In this document: one piece after another, positions 15,001 through 20,878 of the stretch
How positions within the stretch are numbered: the stretch's first letter is position 1
Layout: the number at the start of each line of letters is the position of its first letter
Source of the DNA: Crateriforma spongiae
GTDB lineage: Bacteria; Planctomycetota; Planctomycetia; Pirellulales; Pirellulaceae
Reading direction: 5' to 3'
DNA length: 64,000 nt
Assembly (NCBI RefSeq): GCF_012290005.1
Contig: NZ_JAAXMS010000005.1
Coordinates: 434,001 to 498,000 of the forward strand
Notes under the pieces: generated by a model
Told to the model about the DNA's origin: nothing
What the model saw: only the letters and a program-made list of their open reading frames with translations
Databases searched by the model: none
Position numbers and translations under genes: made by a program

Positions 15001-17111
15001 CGCGTATTGCTGCCGGTAACGTGTTGCTGACGGTCAATCCGATCAACGACCCGCCACAGTTCAGCCTGGGCGATGATATCGTCGTGGACGAAGACGCCGG
15101 AACGGTGACGGTCAGCGACTGGGCAACCAACGTCCAGGCCGGCCCGACCAGCGCCAGCGACGAAGTCAATGGAACGGCGACCGTCGATCCACAAGTCGTC
15201 TCGTTCATGATCACGCAGGTCAGCACGACCAACGAGAACCTGTTCAACGGTTCGGTCACCGCAACGGTCAACGGCACCAACGGCGAACTGGTCTTCACCC
15301 CCGCCGATGATCAAAGCGGTACGGCAACGTTCGAAGTCAAGCTGACGGACGATGGCGGCACCGACAACGGCGGTATCGATACGTCGGAGGTGCGAACCTT
15401 CACGATCACGGTCAATCCGGTCAACGACCCGCCGACCTACACGCCTGGAACCGATGTCACGGTCGATGAAGACAGCGGTGCTTACAACGAACCGTGGGCC
15501 ACGGATATTTCTCCGGGACCGGCCGACGAAAGCAGCCAGACGGTCAGCTTCGTCGTCGAAACGCCCACGCAATCGCAGTCGCTGTTCGCATCGCTGCCAC
15601 AGATATCGCCTGACGGAACGTTGCAATTCACTCCGGCCGATGATGCTGCGGGTGTGGTCGACTTGACCGTGCGAGCGATTGATTCCGATGGTGCCGAGGC
15701 GGCTTCGACCACGCTGACGATCACAATCACTCCGGTGAATGATGTTCCGATCGCGGTCGCCGATGAACTGGATCACAACGAAGATTCGATTCTGACGATC
15801 CCGTCGTCGGTGCTGTTGGCAAACGACATTGATGTCGATCCGACGGACACATTGACGGTGGTCTTGCCCGAATCGTCGTTCACGTCCAACGGTGCACAGC
15901 TGACTTACAACAGCACCACCGGTGACATCACCTACGACCCGACCGACGCGAGCCTGTTGCAGCAATTGGCCGAAGGCCAAACGTTGTTCGATACCTTCAC
16001 CTATCAAGTGATCGACAGTGCCGGTGCGACCAGCCAACCGGTCACGGTGACGATTGATGTGGAAGGTCGTAATGACGCGCCCGTCTTGGTCCCCGACAAC
16101 CCGTCGCTGAATCAAGATGGACCGACCGTGATCACGCCATTGGTCAATGACTTCGACATTGACGGTGCGATCGACCCGTCGTCGATTGAAATTACCAGCC
16201 AGCCGTCGTTTGGAAGTCTGGAAGTTCGACCCAACGGTACGATCATCTACACGCCGTTTGCGGGAACCAGCGGTACCGATTCCTTCACGTACACCGTGGC
16301 AGACGAATCGGGTCTGCGAAGCCAGCCGGCGACGATCACGTTGGGTCTGAACGTCGCGCCGATCGCTAACAACGATCGTGCGGTGACCTACTGGAACGAG
16401 ACGATCAACATCGATCTGATTGACAACGATGTGGACAACGACGGATTGATCGATCCCGAAAGTCTTTCGATTGTCACGTCACCGGCGTTCGGCCAAGTCA
16501 GCGTCAATACCGATGGAACGGTGGACTACATCCCTGCCGATGGATTCGTCGGTAACGACAGCTTCCAGTACACCGTGTCCGACGAAGCCGGTTTTGTCAG
16601 CAACACCGCGTTGGTTTCCGTCCAGGTGATCGCCAGCCGGTTGCAGAACCAGACGGAATTCAACGACGTCAACGACGACGGTTTCATCACCGCCATTGAC
16701 GCTCTGTTGATCATCAACGAACTGGAACGTGCGGGCGGAGGACCGATTGCCGTCGAACCCGACGACGTGCCACCGCCGTACTATGACGTCAGCGGAGATC
16801 GCTTTATCACCGCGTTCGATTCACTGTTGGTGATCAACCACTTGAATCGCACCGGCGGCGGATCCGTTGCCGGCGAAGGCGAATCATCCGCTTCGGTCGC
16901 CCCGCTGCGAGTCGATTCGGCCCAGTCCGTCACGGCACCGGTTGGCGATGTCGTCGCCGCGACCACTGAAACGGTCACCGACCGCGTCGTCGGCAGTGCC
17001 CAGTACGACGTCGTCGAAGACTCGGTGTTGGGCTTGATTGCTGTCGCTTCCGACGATGACGATGAAGATTCGGTCGACGCGATCGATGCTGCGTTGGCGG
17101 ATCTGCTGTAA
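1..17111 (+). CDS. Giant multidomain surface/adhesin-like protein with C-terminal dockerin repeats (5' truncated by window edge)
   Basis: The frame is open to the left edge, so the true start lies outside; about 5,700 residues are visible (numbered here from the codon at base 12). In order: a pre-peptidase C-terminal-like domain (about 130-260); a right-handed beta-helix-like region starting at VIYVDKLGRDTNNGT (about 300-1100); further PPC-like domains (about 1140-1280, 1370-1500 and 3090-3190); a propeller-like stretch (about 1555-1900); about ten copies of a LxDGDxF...FEF...AI module (about 2157-2960 and 3590-3900); a DFGDAP/GEVED segment (about 4049-4345); tandem cadherin-like domains with VNDxPxF linkers (about 4357-5543); and two dockerin type I calcium-binding repeats (FNDVNDDGFITAIDALL and YYDVSGDRFITAFDSLL, about 5550-5615). 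Its role is inferred as cell-surface attachment or carbohydrate contact. It is followed by a strong terminator and appears to be a transcription unit of its own or the end of one. Confidence 0.9.
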   Translation, partial: REVLDLYSERMGVQFIETEDSGLQIVTGDLRAIIINAETGSGPDTSYSLFRVNEADPSRGVLVFDGAESWFDDYGLSPDARPSFFVEAVRGVGNLLGIGHLFHLPEGVGAGGSSPDEVRSTTFSDFYPNLPVEPEFLSQSDVSLGQALHRPESNDVDFYSFSANVDGEVRIETFAQRLDGSSLLDTHLQLYRVDPATGAYELVAQNGDFFSNDSYIALDVEAGDYIVGVSAAGNENYNGEVANSGLGGLSEGRYELRVTFQGQGGTTITDTTGTELDGDADGVAGGDFNFWFQTARDTASPAADEARVIYVDKLGRDTNNGTLGAPLQTISAAFDAARPGDIVRLLPNGGADNLIQTVDDNVTYEIGRGGTNNSVLRDGSEFEVPQGVTVMIDAGAILKLQSAKISVGSESVDEDRSLASLQILGTPLPTDDDGQPLLDAAGNVFFTAYNDESIGVDTNPLPTSPQPGNWAGIEFRNDFDYSEGRPVWENEGIFLDYASHADMKYGGGSVSASRPVVNTFTMLESRPTLIYNTIQFAADAAMSADPDSFLETNFHGPIFQRVDRFTSDYDRVGPELSGNLLLDNTFNGLNIRIDTPAGGQTEPMTVSGRLDDTDIVHLLSQSLLIQGQPGGPQLLENRPDVLNVTLTQTTGGTLVDGTAYDYRVTYVTADGTESLASLPTVMAVADAGGAIEIRNLPTAPSSFAGRRLYRLNPGTMEYEFVASLDRGTTSFLDTGETRGGVLPGNGMNDTTLLPRFDARLAVDPGIVVKMLGARIEATFGADFIAEGVDGREVIFTSRADDTYGAGGTFDSNNDGSMLTPQPGDWSGLVFRQDASASLDYAQVAYGGGLSLVAGDVVDFNPIEILQADVRIAHSTIRDNADGFTTSSTRNGRGFNDESTIFVRGSQPIIVSNTIIDNEGAAISINPDALDYTDRLDHGRSTGPVDIVDSDHDNQGPLIDGNRLADNGLNGLLVRSEILTTESVWDDTDIVHIVNGEIISMTHHIRSGLRLKSDANQSLVVKFGPNGTLVGSGRPLDITDRVGGTLQVLGQGGFPVIMTSLADDTVGAGFTPAGIAQTDTDNAAATPAPGDWIGLQLESYVNDRNVAFITESERAIDAAINDNAAANDAQVVGLLARDEKSGDETARLGFNIRGALANPDDQDVYRFDAAGGTEVFIDIDDTTFGLDTVVELIDVNNRVLASSDNSFEEISDPSQLFSILPESAVEPLYRSGTGQTESPNILDAGFRVVLDGSASTTNSYYVRVRTADGKSSGQYQLSIRLREADEIAGSTIQLADIRYATDAITVSGAPLHSPLAGDASESLVYTGGGRGYDANATVLNWSPAIADQLGNLMTSDRGSLVVNGEIGNSQNVTAAARVNDLDVYQVDLFNQQLEPDVFNSEQRFVQATFDIDYADGLGRVNTSLAVYDSTGRLILHSRDSNVADDQGQPTAGVDTENLTAGSAGTADAYIGPVELPEGTYYVVVSNASAVPEALGQFFDPDSAHTNVRLQPINSLRRIADDNLDGTLGWTADEPVVPLFNTGGIGDSPIVEYSLEDVRLFVGLESNIGGGQEDSTLVSFNPFTGTLDRLIGDWDQAHGDIAMRRDGTLYTYTTDPPEGSNYQSGNIGNYLRISTTDASETNIGDDSLTFYRTNQGGNGVEVDTGQNSDDSTFIVEAMAFRANDNGLGNGSINNTAAINQNDRFVAIGNRRIARDPTIPVGATENILYLMQTTSGQATRRGSLNGQDIQYGQSPYNIRYGAAENRPEMGIVDTGNYLGNNGDGGIITGVDYLPDGPSTEMVAVTDNGGVHVFDYTVNQPALFGDLVGYNEVIPTEYYGQLEPHPEHGVTTLTFSGLEFGPRGVANGELRNVLFATTADGWLYAFELDSVTQSLVPSYVFYNGRSAVPLVTTTGIASPTTTGLAFSTLEAAPWHTTTDRRNDGGHGFSDAPYDNSRLQVNNAGNSFYYGFEIDNNQANNTLERPEGDPLGQLAPGGSHGTIISNAFSLEGYSSNDKPTVYFNYFLEVEADDDYVPNSRNQNDALRVFASGDDGVWHLLATNDNYRSASGVDEYDYFATSGIPVQEIFDDSGTWRQARIDISPLAGNENVRLRFDFSTDGTMRAHAGSVELVAVPGDEIPDNSTVVATTQTGIGTETVVLENIVGQDIIVPDGSQLTDGDQFIVQSPTGNVTATFREGPLATDPLPGEIVFLPTSTADEVAQAVVAGLPKLLRPYNDGGGRVSLLAATNVVPVGNAPIGLNTTVKLDNTFDSIVAASGERLASGESIDVSIGGNTTTITFVTAAESTGATGEIIFDGTETAEDIASAIYAALPFETGAYLDAERVVFTQPVTVTVNPSTTKIVVVDPLTVSEGRMTVQIPADPAADINNDEFLRITGPSGTEYVIDFQDDDFPFNQPGVVYKQNGDELLVAERLFNAINGLDVTGELGAILDGDTVSVFATSITQDEDSQFTYATVTDTDSRLQIQIPDAVDLRSGEQLLVSDGTDFATLTFVEQGQIPPTAFNLVYFDDSQTGADLFDQVIQLLRGADINAYQSPDGLGVNVVVDPAPDLGLTDPPVAFISTDPFYTALDTDDVDTSVVPITLPGGDRLVDGETITLVAKNDPTAANAQTITFVLDDGMTMAGPNEVLFLPTDTGADIAEALWEVIDPQFQAVQSTGNVLYLIYGRSASVQAGSAIVSFSPSVPGAIAVQLDSTMNSFAVADQLRISIAEGFGAVTADDGISKATIDQYALVGGDRIRIFQTSFSSVGPYGLSTALPGDEFGETVSTSFTATNQIRSQGAANNEVEGVYIDDIIIGFAERGEMVLDAPTNVFDFINNPETTRGSTQPERPNEILVGEYSLEIRASDEFGVPTDAAVALGLTTPAGTGRSFDTNDRLTEGAVTLFTQAGQYLQDGDTFVLYDGTNSLTFEFDDVLQPGIADGNVRVVFDASEDEPQYIAVAIRNAINSPQVQEVLDIVAATYDSDDSNNVPGESITTGNRVELFGEDIQVNPGGGRFIRMDLVAEETYQGRATSRTMPMVDHDTQTVTYVTVGDSLARSAVSGYVDGDTDVLVATGKIGDRVDEAINATAFGATPVLDTDSVRIYLSMNQVIDIDLDTFGYTKDNSFFSAELSVFDGDETLLASANSGFAPGESQQGVFLTFTAPADGYYDIQVASVDVVGGEYALTVRPHAATNDLIPDRDVLIVDYQTGQTDENRERDQGQILISGNFISHSANYGISATAGDRGQAQVAGGAADDLARPGSAALRRNVNPESQIPGAVLTNNVVYDSGVGGILFAGGTQNAGQSPAPVSYGRIVNNTVVGNGSGSGITVESSAAPTLLNNVVTNFATGIDVDASSENAGTVIGANAFQDNGNNATVPLSAQSIVIPSGTPVFADPAREIYIPAMGSQIIDSSVAELADRSDLFLTVKEPSGISPSPIIAPGFDAYGQPRIDDPTVSSPGGVGGNVFIDRGAIDRSDSTRPIAVLTTPQDAIGSIVPDGDGDPDESFVRLAMGTVEFFELQLLDENGTGPDGATITEESVLLTENGRRLIPGVDFTFGYSDNSRTIRLTPLAGLWNPDAVYEITLNNSERIAYDAPAGNQITDGDQLVITDASGNESVFEFESGYVLNIPTPKSVSVGAPADFQDGDFFTITAPDGTSQRFEFNKAGAVQTGNVEIDISTAGTVVGVRDAILAALSDPAIISMLDIAPVAVGQSDIQLGFTSNHAISGTVAGLTIFGSDQAVEDGDIFSYTGNGNTVNFELTFDDDPVAGTNVAVRLERTDTPDEMAAKIAAVVAAQPLGLDGAQAIGDGSILLGGTAQDSLSIGNIAIQTIGMAGVTGSLMITVPSGTTGSAVNGQTFTVTNGTLSETFQLNTDPNATSANRLVTFDAAATANEIASVIASEIGIAFTGTLSPTANGNVIALGEQAAIPPAGQSQVSASVDVGTSALVVDGVSGGAIPVRFLPTADFSPLAVAATLVEAVRLSPLDSETFSPGGGTILFSQTESIIGIGSDGQPVDVASIVPAVSDLAGNPVAPNRDNQETRFTIIMPEVKFDFGDAPQSGGLSYPTMLDVNGARHALTNTTSVILGSLIDSEPDGQPSPGADDDRLPVAVTQSDSLFAITDLGDGTTEMELVQAPAGRETLTVNIDGTVFTLEFIRVVDNPTGNNLPVVFADGESLSSIATKTFTVIRGQLDSFGGSVVGSIGDPDDAIFSLTAIDDEDGVSTGTFTALNGDVLTVFATPGSSGTLTADEVVGFLNKADSAGTPIAITVTGTGLLDGWIDFNADGDFNDDGEQIFRSEPVTTGVNSLTVQVPMTAIEGETWMRLRVSDSGNLGPDGVSVGGEVEDYEVSVRSIAPAMPVDDSYLGMLDEDNTLEITDQASGLLINDTNLDTQLLPVGAFIVDQPANGVVEMIDPFSGTFRYTPNQDFNGTDTFTYRLGTQEMVGDAVLAASPTATVTIDVQPVNDDPVFDAQTMLELLERDVADDTITIPGVITNAAAGPPTAEDELANQTVTLSIVGVTETPGLMQTATQITQDGDLIVDPAPNAYGTAEYVIQVSDGIVDLTTTVTVVVQPVNDPPQIDPSVAGQSDMAGPDDQYSVSAVDGSITYTLSEDNSADPNSDSFFIPLQQDGSAAGYARIGLMDVFVAGPPNELANLPGGNQILELDRIDLTTARGGTLTPVADGGQIIGFNYVPPVDLNSDVVQFDQFTYDVIDDNPNGGETYSLDQGMLVEDRLTASNTVLLVLNPVNDAPQFNLPQGLVQVEEDSTRRVFNNFATGIAAASPVTAFDEIDAISGQNVFFELTPLDFNTADMADFFSEAPMISAGGDLVFQPAADVFGSFDFDVVLFDDGADDPSRGDINRSAAMTLTIEILPINDPPMLVDPNQPLSYMVDEDGSIEIPVGGDGITMGMLDQFVVGPANEAADIAPEVGGNQTLALARPYPIATAAGGTLTPVLDGSNEVVALRYTPRENFTGADSFIYTVTDDGQTAVAGGPVVDDPRIAAGNVLLTVNPINDPPQFSLGDDIVVDEDAGTVTVSDWATNVQAGPTSASDEVNGTATVDPQVVSFMITQVSTTNENLFNGSVTATVNGTNGELVFTPADDQSGTATFEVKLTDDGGTDNGGIDTSEVRTFTITVNPVNDPPTYTPGTDVTVDEDSGAYNEPWATDISPGPADESSQTVSFVVETPTQSQSLFASLPQISPDGTLQFTPADDAAGVVDLTVRAIDSDGAEAASTTLTITITPVNDVPIAVADELDHNEDSILTIPSSVLLANDIDVDPTDTLTVVLPESSFTSNGAQLTYNSTTGDITYDPTDASLLQQLAEGQTLFDTFTYQVIDSAGATSQPVTVTIDVEGRNDAPVLVPDNPSLNQDGPTVITPLVNDFDIDGAIDPSSIEITSQPSFGSLEVRPNGTIIYTPFAGTSGTDSFTYTVADESGLRSQPATITLGLNVAPIANNDRAVTYWNETINIDLIDNDVDNDGLIDPESLSIVTSPAFGQVSVNTDGTVDYIPADGFVGNDSFQYTVSDEAGFVSNTALVSVQVIASRLQNQTEFNDVNDDGFITAIDALLIINELERAGGGPIAVEPDDVPPPYYDVSGDRFITAFDSLLVINHLNRTGGGSVAGEGESSASVAPLRVDSAQSVTAPVGDVVAATTETVTDRVVGSAQYDVVEDSVLGLIAVASDDDDEDSVDAIDAALADLL

Positions 17112-17141
17112 AGCGTTCGATCACCCCGACGATCCATGACG

Positions 17142-17179
17142 CAGGGGCGTCCGAAGTTCATTCGGACGCCCCTGTTTTT
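17142..17179 (+). terminator. Rho-independent terminator after the giant gene
   Basis: A perfect 14-bp stem (17142-17155 pairs with 17161-17174) encloses a 5-nt loop and is followed by TTTTT. It starts 31 bases after the stop codon of the giant gene. The arms are CAGGGGCGTCCGAA and its exact complement. This is the clearest intrinsic terminator in the window. Confidence 0.9.
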
Positions 17180-17316
17180 CGTTTGCGGATACGCGCAAGA
17201 CCGTGAAGCAAACGCTTTCGGCGAAAGAAAACTCCCCAAAATTCACTTAATGGCCATTGCCCCCCCGTAAATCTTGTAAGATTGCGACGGGCTTTAAAGG
17301 GCAATTGGGGGTGGCC

Positions 17317-18405
17317 ATGTCTTGGCTTCGATCGAGCGATGTCACGCGATCATTTGTCGGACCGGTTCTGGCGTTTGTCGCGTGTGGTTTGATGCTGACG
17401 ATGTGGTGGCACCCAGTGTCGTCCACCACTTCATCAAAACAGCAAGCCTCGCTTTTTCTAAAGACACAGGTGATTGACGCGGGACGTCATCGTCCCGGCG
17501 ATCGCGTCGACGTGACGTTCGCGATTCAAAACGCGTCAGATCGTCAGGCCACGATCGTGCCGAGGACCGCGTGCGACTGCGTCAGCACATCCGGCGACCG
17601 TATCGATGTTCAGCCGGGTACGGTGCATGACGCATCTTTTCGCTGGACCATCGGGACGCCGATGCTGGGCGACTACGGCGTCTGTCCGATGTCGCAGACG
17701 ATCGAGTTTATCGATCGCGTCAGCCATCAAGTGATCACTGGCGAAGTCCGCGCGGACGTCGAACGCCCGATGTTCATCGCGGCGCAAGACTTACAAGTCG
17801 AATCGGTTTTCTTGCCGGGCCAGGATAAATTGCTAGATGGCAAATCCGAAGGTCATCCGATTCCTTTTGCATGTGTCGGAAAGACCGAAAAGATCATCTG
17901 CCAGTTCGAGACCAAACAGATCGAATCAAACGTGAACTGGCAACCGGGAAAACGCACGGGGGAAATCACGTTCCATCCGCCGCTGTCAAGCGAACTCGGT
18001 TCGCATACGGTTCATGCAAAGGTCCATTGGACCGGGCATACGGATCGGGACACCAAGCAGACACTGGTGTTTCCAATGGCGATCAACATTCGATCTCGGG
18101 TCCCTGTCGAAGTCACGCCGGCAATCGCGGTGCTTTCCCCCAGCCATCCCCAGACAATGGTTCGGTTTGTTGCGGTAACCGAAGGCATCAAACTGACGGT
18201 GCAACCCGAAACGCTGAAAATGCCCAGCGGTGTTAAGTTGATCGACTCGGGTAATCAATGGCTAAAGCTTCAATTGATCGAAGCGGAACCACTCTCTTCG
18301 AAGCTTACCGAGGATGAGCCCCCCAGTACGATTGACGTTCAAATCGTGAACGGTCAATCCAAGGGCACCTATCCGGTACGATTCTCTTTGTTGATCCTTC
18401 CCTAA
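17317..18405 (+). CDS. DUF1573-like membrane-anchored or exported protein
   Basis: 362 residues from the ATG at 17317, chosen because a GGGGG ribosome-binding-like run lies just upstream; an in-frame ATG at 17257 is possible but has no such site. The N-terminus has a hydrophobic segment (about residues 12-32) for export or anchoring. Residues about 45-130 resemble DUF1573 domains: 'G.RVDVTFAIQNASD' followed by a TACDCV cysteine pair. The remainder looks like further Ig-type beta domains. A 14-bp inverted repeat (AATCTT-GT-AAGATT, 17270-17283) containing a possible -10 (TAAGAT) lies about 35 bases upstream. It is the first gene of a tight five-gene run. DUF1573 proteins have no settled function. 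Confidence 0.75.
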   Translation: MSWLRSSDVTRSFVGPVLAFVACGLMLTMWWHPVSSTTSSKQQASLFLKTQVIDAGRHRPGDRVDVTFAIQNASDRQATIVPRTACDCVSTSGDRIDVQPGTVHDASFRWTIGTPMLGDYGVCPMSQTIEFIDRVSHQVITGEVRADVERPMFIAAQDLQVESVFLPGQDKLLDGKSEGHPIPFACVGKTEKIICQFETKQIESNVNWQPGKRTGEITFHPPLSSELGSHTVHAKVHWTGHTDRDTKQTLVFPMAINIRSRVPVEVTPAIAVLSPSHPQTMVRFVAVTEGIKLTVQPETLKMPSGVKLIDSGNQWLKLQLIEAEPLSSKLTEDEPPSTIDVQIVNGQSKGTYPVRFSLLILP

Positions 18406-18416
18406 ACCCCGGTGCT

Positions 18417-18830
18417 ATGATGAAACGTATTATCTTTAGTGTCAGTTTGTTGGTATCTGTGTTTGGATTGACGATCGATCTCGCGGGAGGTCCCTGCGTC
18501 AAAAAGTGTGTTGAAAGTGCCACTGCCGCAATTAGCGGATCCGATTCCGACGGAGATGGGCTCTACGTAGCGAACCAGTGTCGCGAGTTTAGGTCCGCGA
18601 TTAGTTTGTGGGCATTGACAACTTCAGGGGCGGATAGCTTTCAGCAAGGTGAGTCCGTGGTTATAGATTACGACTATGGGCCGCATGGTGAGTGTAGTCC
18701 AGTTTGCAGCGGACTGAATCGCAATGCCATGAGTTTCTTTTTGGTTGAGGCCACGGTTGATGGCTACGGCGTTGTATACGATGGAAACATGAGCTGGAGT
18801 TGGGAGTGCCCAGATGAATCCGAAGAATGA
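18417..18830 (+). CDS. Small secreted Cys-containing hypothetical protein
   Basis: 137 residues, 11 bases after the DUF1573 gene. The N-terminus (MMKRIIFSVSLLVSVFGLTI) is a clear signal peptide. The mature part has at least six cysteines (GGPCVKKC, QCREF, GECSPVC, WECPD), which suggests disulfides after export. I recognise no family. It is co-directional with its neighbours and probably co-transcribed. GC content looks lower and codon use less biased than in the flanking genes, which is common for fast-evolving small exported proteins. Confidence 0.65.
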   Translation: MMKRIIFSVSLLVSVFGLTIDLAGGPCVKKCVESATAAISGSDSDGDGLYVANQCREFRSAISLWALTTSGADSFQQGESVVIDYDYGPHGECSPVCSGLNRNAMSFFLVEATVDGYGVVYDGNMSWSWECPDESEE

Positions 18831-18869
18831 TCGTCGACCCGACTTCTATCCAGGAGAATTGAGATCCGT

Positions 18870-19940
18870 TTGAACCTGATGAAATCCTGTTTCGGCGTGA
18901 TGATTTGCTTGGTCTCGCTTCTACCTTCCTTGACGCGACCGGCCTACTGCATCAGCACCGCAGAGCAGATTGAAAAGATTGCGACGCACTACCAGGCCAT
19001 TGCCGAACGATTTGAAAGTTCGGCTTTCCGACTGGACGCCCAGGCCGTGGTCCGACAGCGTCCCCCGAGTCCACTGTCCGGTGGCCCGGACGACTCTGAT
19101 AGCAACAGCACGCTGGTCCAGGCCCGCTTTCCGTTTTCAATTGTCGCGGATCGTCATGGGCGTTTCGGAATCGAAGGAGGGGCATATTCCGAAAAAGACC
19201 ATGCCATTCGGAAAAATGCGGAATGGTTCGATGGGGATCGTCAATATTTGCTACATAGTCAAAGCGGCGGGGCGCAGTTTGACTATTGCCGCATCCTGTG
19301 TGATGGGATCCCGGATCGTTCGCAACCGTTGGGATCCGAAATCCTATGGTTCATAGCGAATCGCAGCGTCGGCGAAGATCCGTCGGCGATCATCGAATTC
19401 TGCTCATTGTTGGAACTTCTTCGGCATCATCCGATTACGAAGACGCGGTGGATGGATCTGCAGGGTGGGCAGGCTTTAGAAATACAGTGGCAGACCCGAC
19501 GCGGACCAAGAACAGTCGACATTCGATTGGAGTTTGAGGCCGGTGATGAACCTCGGCTTCGCAGACGAATGGTGCGCCGCACTTTAGGAACCAGTCGCAC
19601 CGACCGAACCATTGAATGTGAGTATGCGGATGCGGAAGCAGACCTTCCCAATAAGTGGGTTTTTAGCTTGATCGAGGCCTCGACGCAGAATGATCGACCA
19701 CCTGTGACCTGGGGACACGACGTTCTATCGGACATTAATGTCCAGTGGATGGAAACGTCTTCGGTCGAAATGTTTCAACCAAAACTGACGTCGGGGATGA
19801 CGATCGTTGATGAATGCGGTGGCGCGTCATTGGTCGTGGAATCCGGGTGGTCCATGGCTCGGGTCTTGATCTTGTTGGGGGCACTAGGACTGCTGGCCGC
19901 GGCATACTTTGCCATTCGCGAGACGCGGGTAACGACATGA
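18870..19940 (+). CDS. Exported membrane-anchored protein of unknown function
   Basis: 356 residues from a TTG at 18870, preceded by AGGAGAA about 12 bases upstream; an ATG nine bases later is the alternative start. An N-terminal signal peptide (MKSCFGVMICLVSLLPSL) and a single C-terminal transmembrane helix (ARVLILLGALGLLAAAYFAI, near residue 335) flank a soluble domain with no motif I recognise. The topology suggests a periplasmic domain tethered at its C-terminus. The last bases overlap the next gene's start (ATGA), so translation is probably coupled. It sits between a secreted small protein and a DUF1559 pseudopilin, which suggests a cell-envelope role. Confidence 0.7.
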   Translation: MNLMKSCFGVMICLVSLLPSLTRPAYCISTAEQIEKIATHYQAIAERFESSAFRLDAQAVVRQRPPSPLSGGPDDSDSNSTLVQARFPFSIVADRHGRFGIEGGAYSEKDHAIRKNAEWFDGDRQYLLHSQSGGAQFDYCRILCDGIPDRSQPLGSEILWFIANRSVGEDPSAIIEFCSLLELLRHHPITKTRWMDLQGGQALEIQWQTRRGPRTVDIRLEFEAGDEPRLRRRMVRRTLGTSRTDRTIECEYADAEADLPNKWVFSLIEASTQNDRPPVTWGHDVLSDINVQWMETSSVEMFQPKLTSGMTIVDECGGASLVVESGWSMARVLILLGALGLLAAAYFAIRETRVTT

Positions 19941-20878
19941 AAGGCTTGCCGAAACGCTTGGGCGTAACGCTGATCGAATTGCTGGTCGTATTCTCAGTCA
20001 TCGCCCTATTGGCGGGCATCTCGTTACCGGCAATACAATCGGCACGTGAGCGGGCGCGCATCAATACTTGCCAAAATCGTTTGCGTCAGTTGGTTCTCGC
20101 TTCTCATCATCATCACAACGCTTTCAAGCATTTACCCACCGGAGGCTGGGGATATCGTTGGGTCGGTATCGCGGGACGCGGTGTTGGCGAAAATCAGCCG
20201 GGCGGTTGGATCTTCAACTGCCTGCCGTTCTTAGAACAACAAGCCTTGTTCGATCGAATACGACCGACTGACGATGGCTTGATACCCGCACAGCCTCTTC
20301 AGGTTGAATTGCCTCTGGTGCGATGCCCGTCGCGACCAGGGCCCGCCGTGGTGAAGTGTGCAAAGAAACCCATGCCGGTGAACTCGCATCCGCTTGGTGA
20401 TGTTGCAAGGACGGACTATGCCGCGTGTGAAGGCGACATCATTACCGACAGCAAGGCTGGCCCCGACGATTTGTCGCCGTCGGCGATTCAGCGATATCGG
20501 TGGGCCGACACCTCCGCGGCAAACGGTGTTTGTTTCCAACGTTCAATGGTTCGGTTTCGGGACATCAGAGACGGACAATCGCAAACTTATTTTTGTGGCG
20601 AAAAGTATGTCAGACAATCCGAATACTTTTCATCCGACGATTTGGGCTATGACCAGAGCGCTCTCAGTGGAATTGATGTGGATTTGGTGCGATGGACACA
20701 CCTATTGCCGAAACGAGATTCGGGGGCCAGCGAGATTCGCCGGTTTGGGAGCGTTCACGCGGCCGGGTTTTCGATGGCCTTCTGCGATGCGTCCGTGAAA
20801 TTTCTGAGCTACAGCATTGATCCGGCAATCCATCGCAGCCAAGGGACCCGATACACCGTGGGTTCACGGACTCGATGA
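19937..20878 (+). CDS. DUF1559 prepilin-like protein (type II pseudopilin N-terminus)
   Basis: 313 residues. The N-terminus MKGLPKRLGVTLIELLVVFS is a prepilin methylation motif (G9|VTLIE) followed by a hydrophobic helix, as in type II secretion pseudopilins. Next comes the DUF1559 body with the family's NxLRQL-like segment (CQNRLRQLVLASHHHHN) and the C-terminal G.VHAAGFSMAFCDASVKFL signature, related to the 'HPGGVNFAFADGSV' motif of the family. The start at 19937 overlaps the previous stop by four bases; an upstream in-frame ATG at 19814 would lie inside the previous gene and would bury the prepilin signal. Planctomycetes carry many paralogues of unknown function; another is at 61681-62700. 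Confidence 0.9.
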   Translation: MKGLPKRLGVTLIELLVVFSVIALLAGISLPAIQSARERARINTCQNRLRQLVLASHHHHNAFKHLPTGGWGYRWVGIAGRGVGENQPGGWIFNCLPFLEQQALFDRIRPTDDGLIPAQPLQVELPLVRCPSRPGPAVVKCAKKPMPVNSHPLGDVARTDYAACEGDIITDSKAGPDDLSPSAIQRYRWADTSAANGVCFQRSMVRFRDIRDGQSQTYFCGEKYVRQSEYFSSDDLGYDQSALSGIDVDLVRWTHLLPKRDSGASEIRRFGSVHAAGFSMAFCDASVKFLSYSIDPAIHRSQGTRYTVGSRTR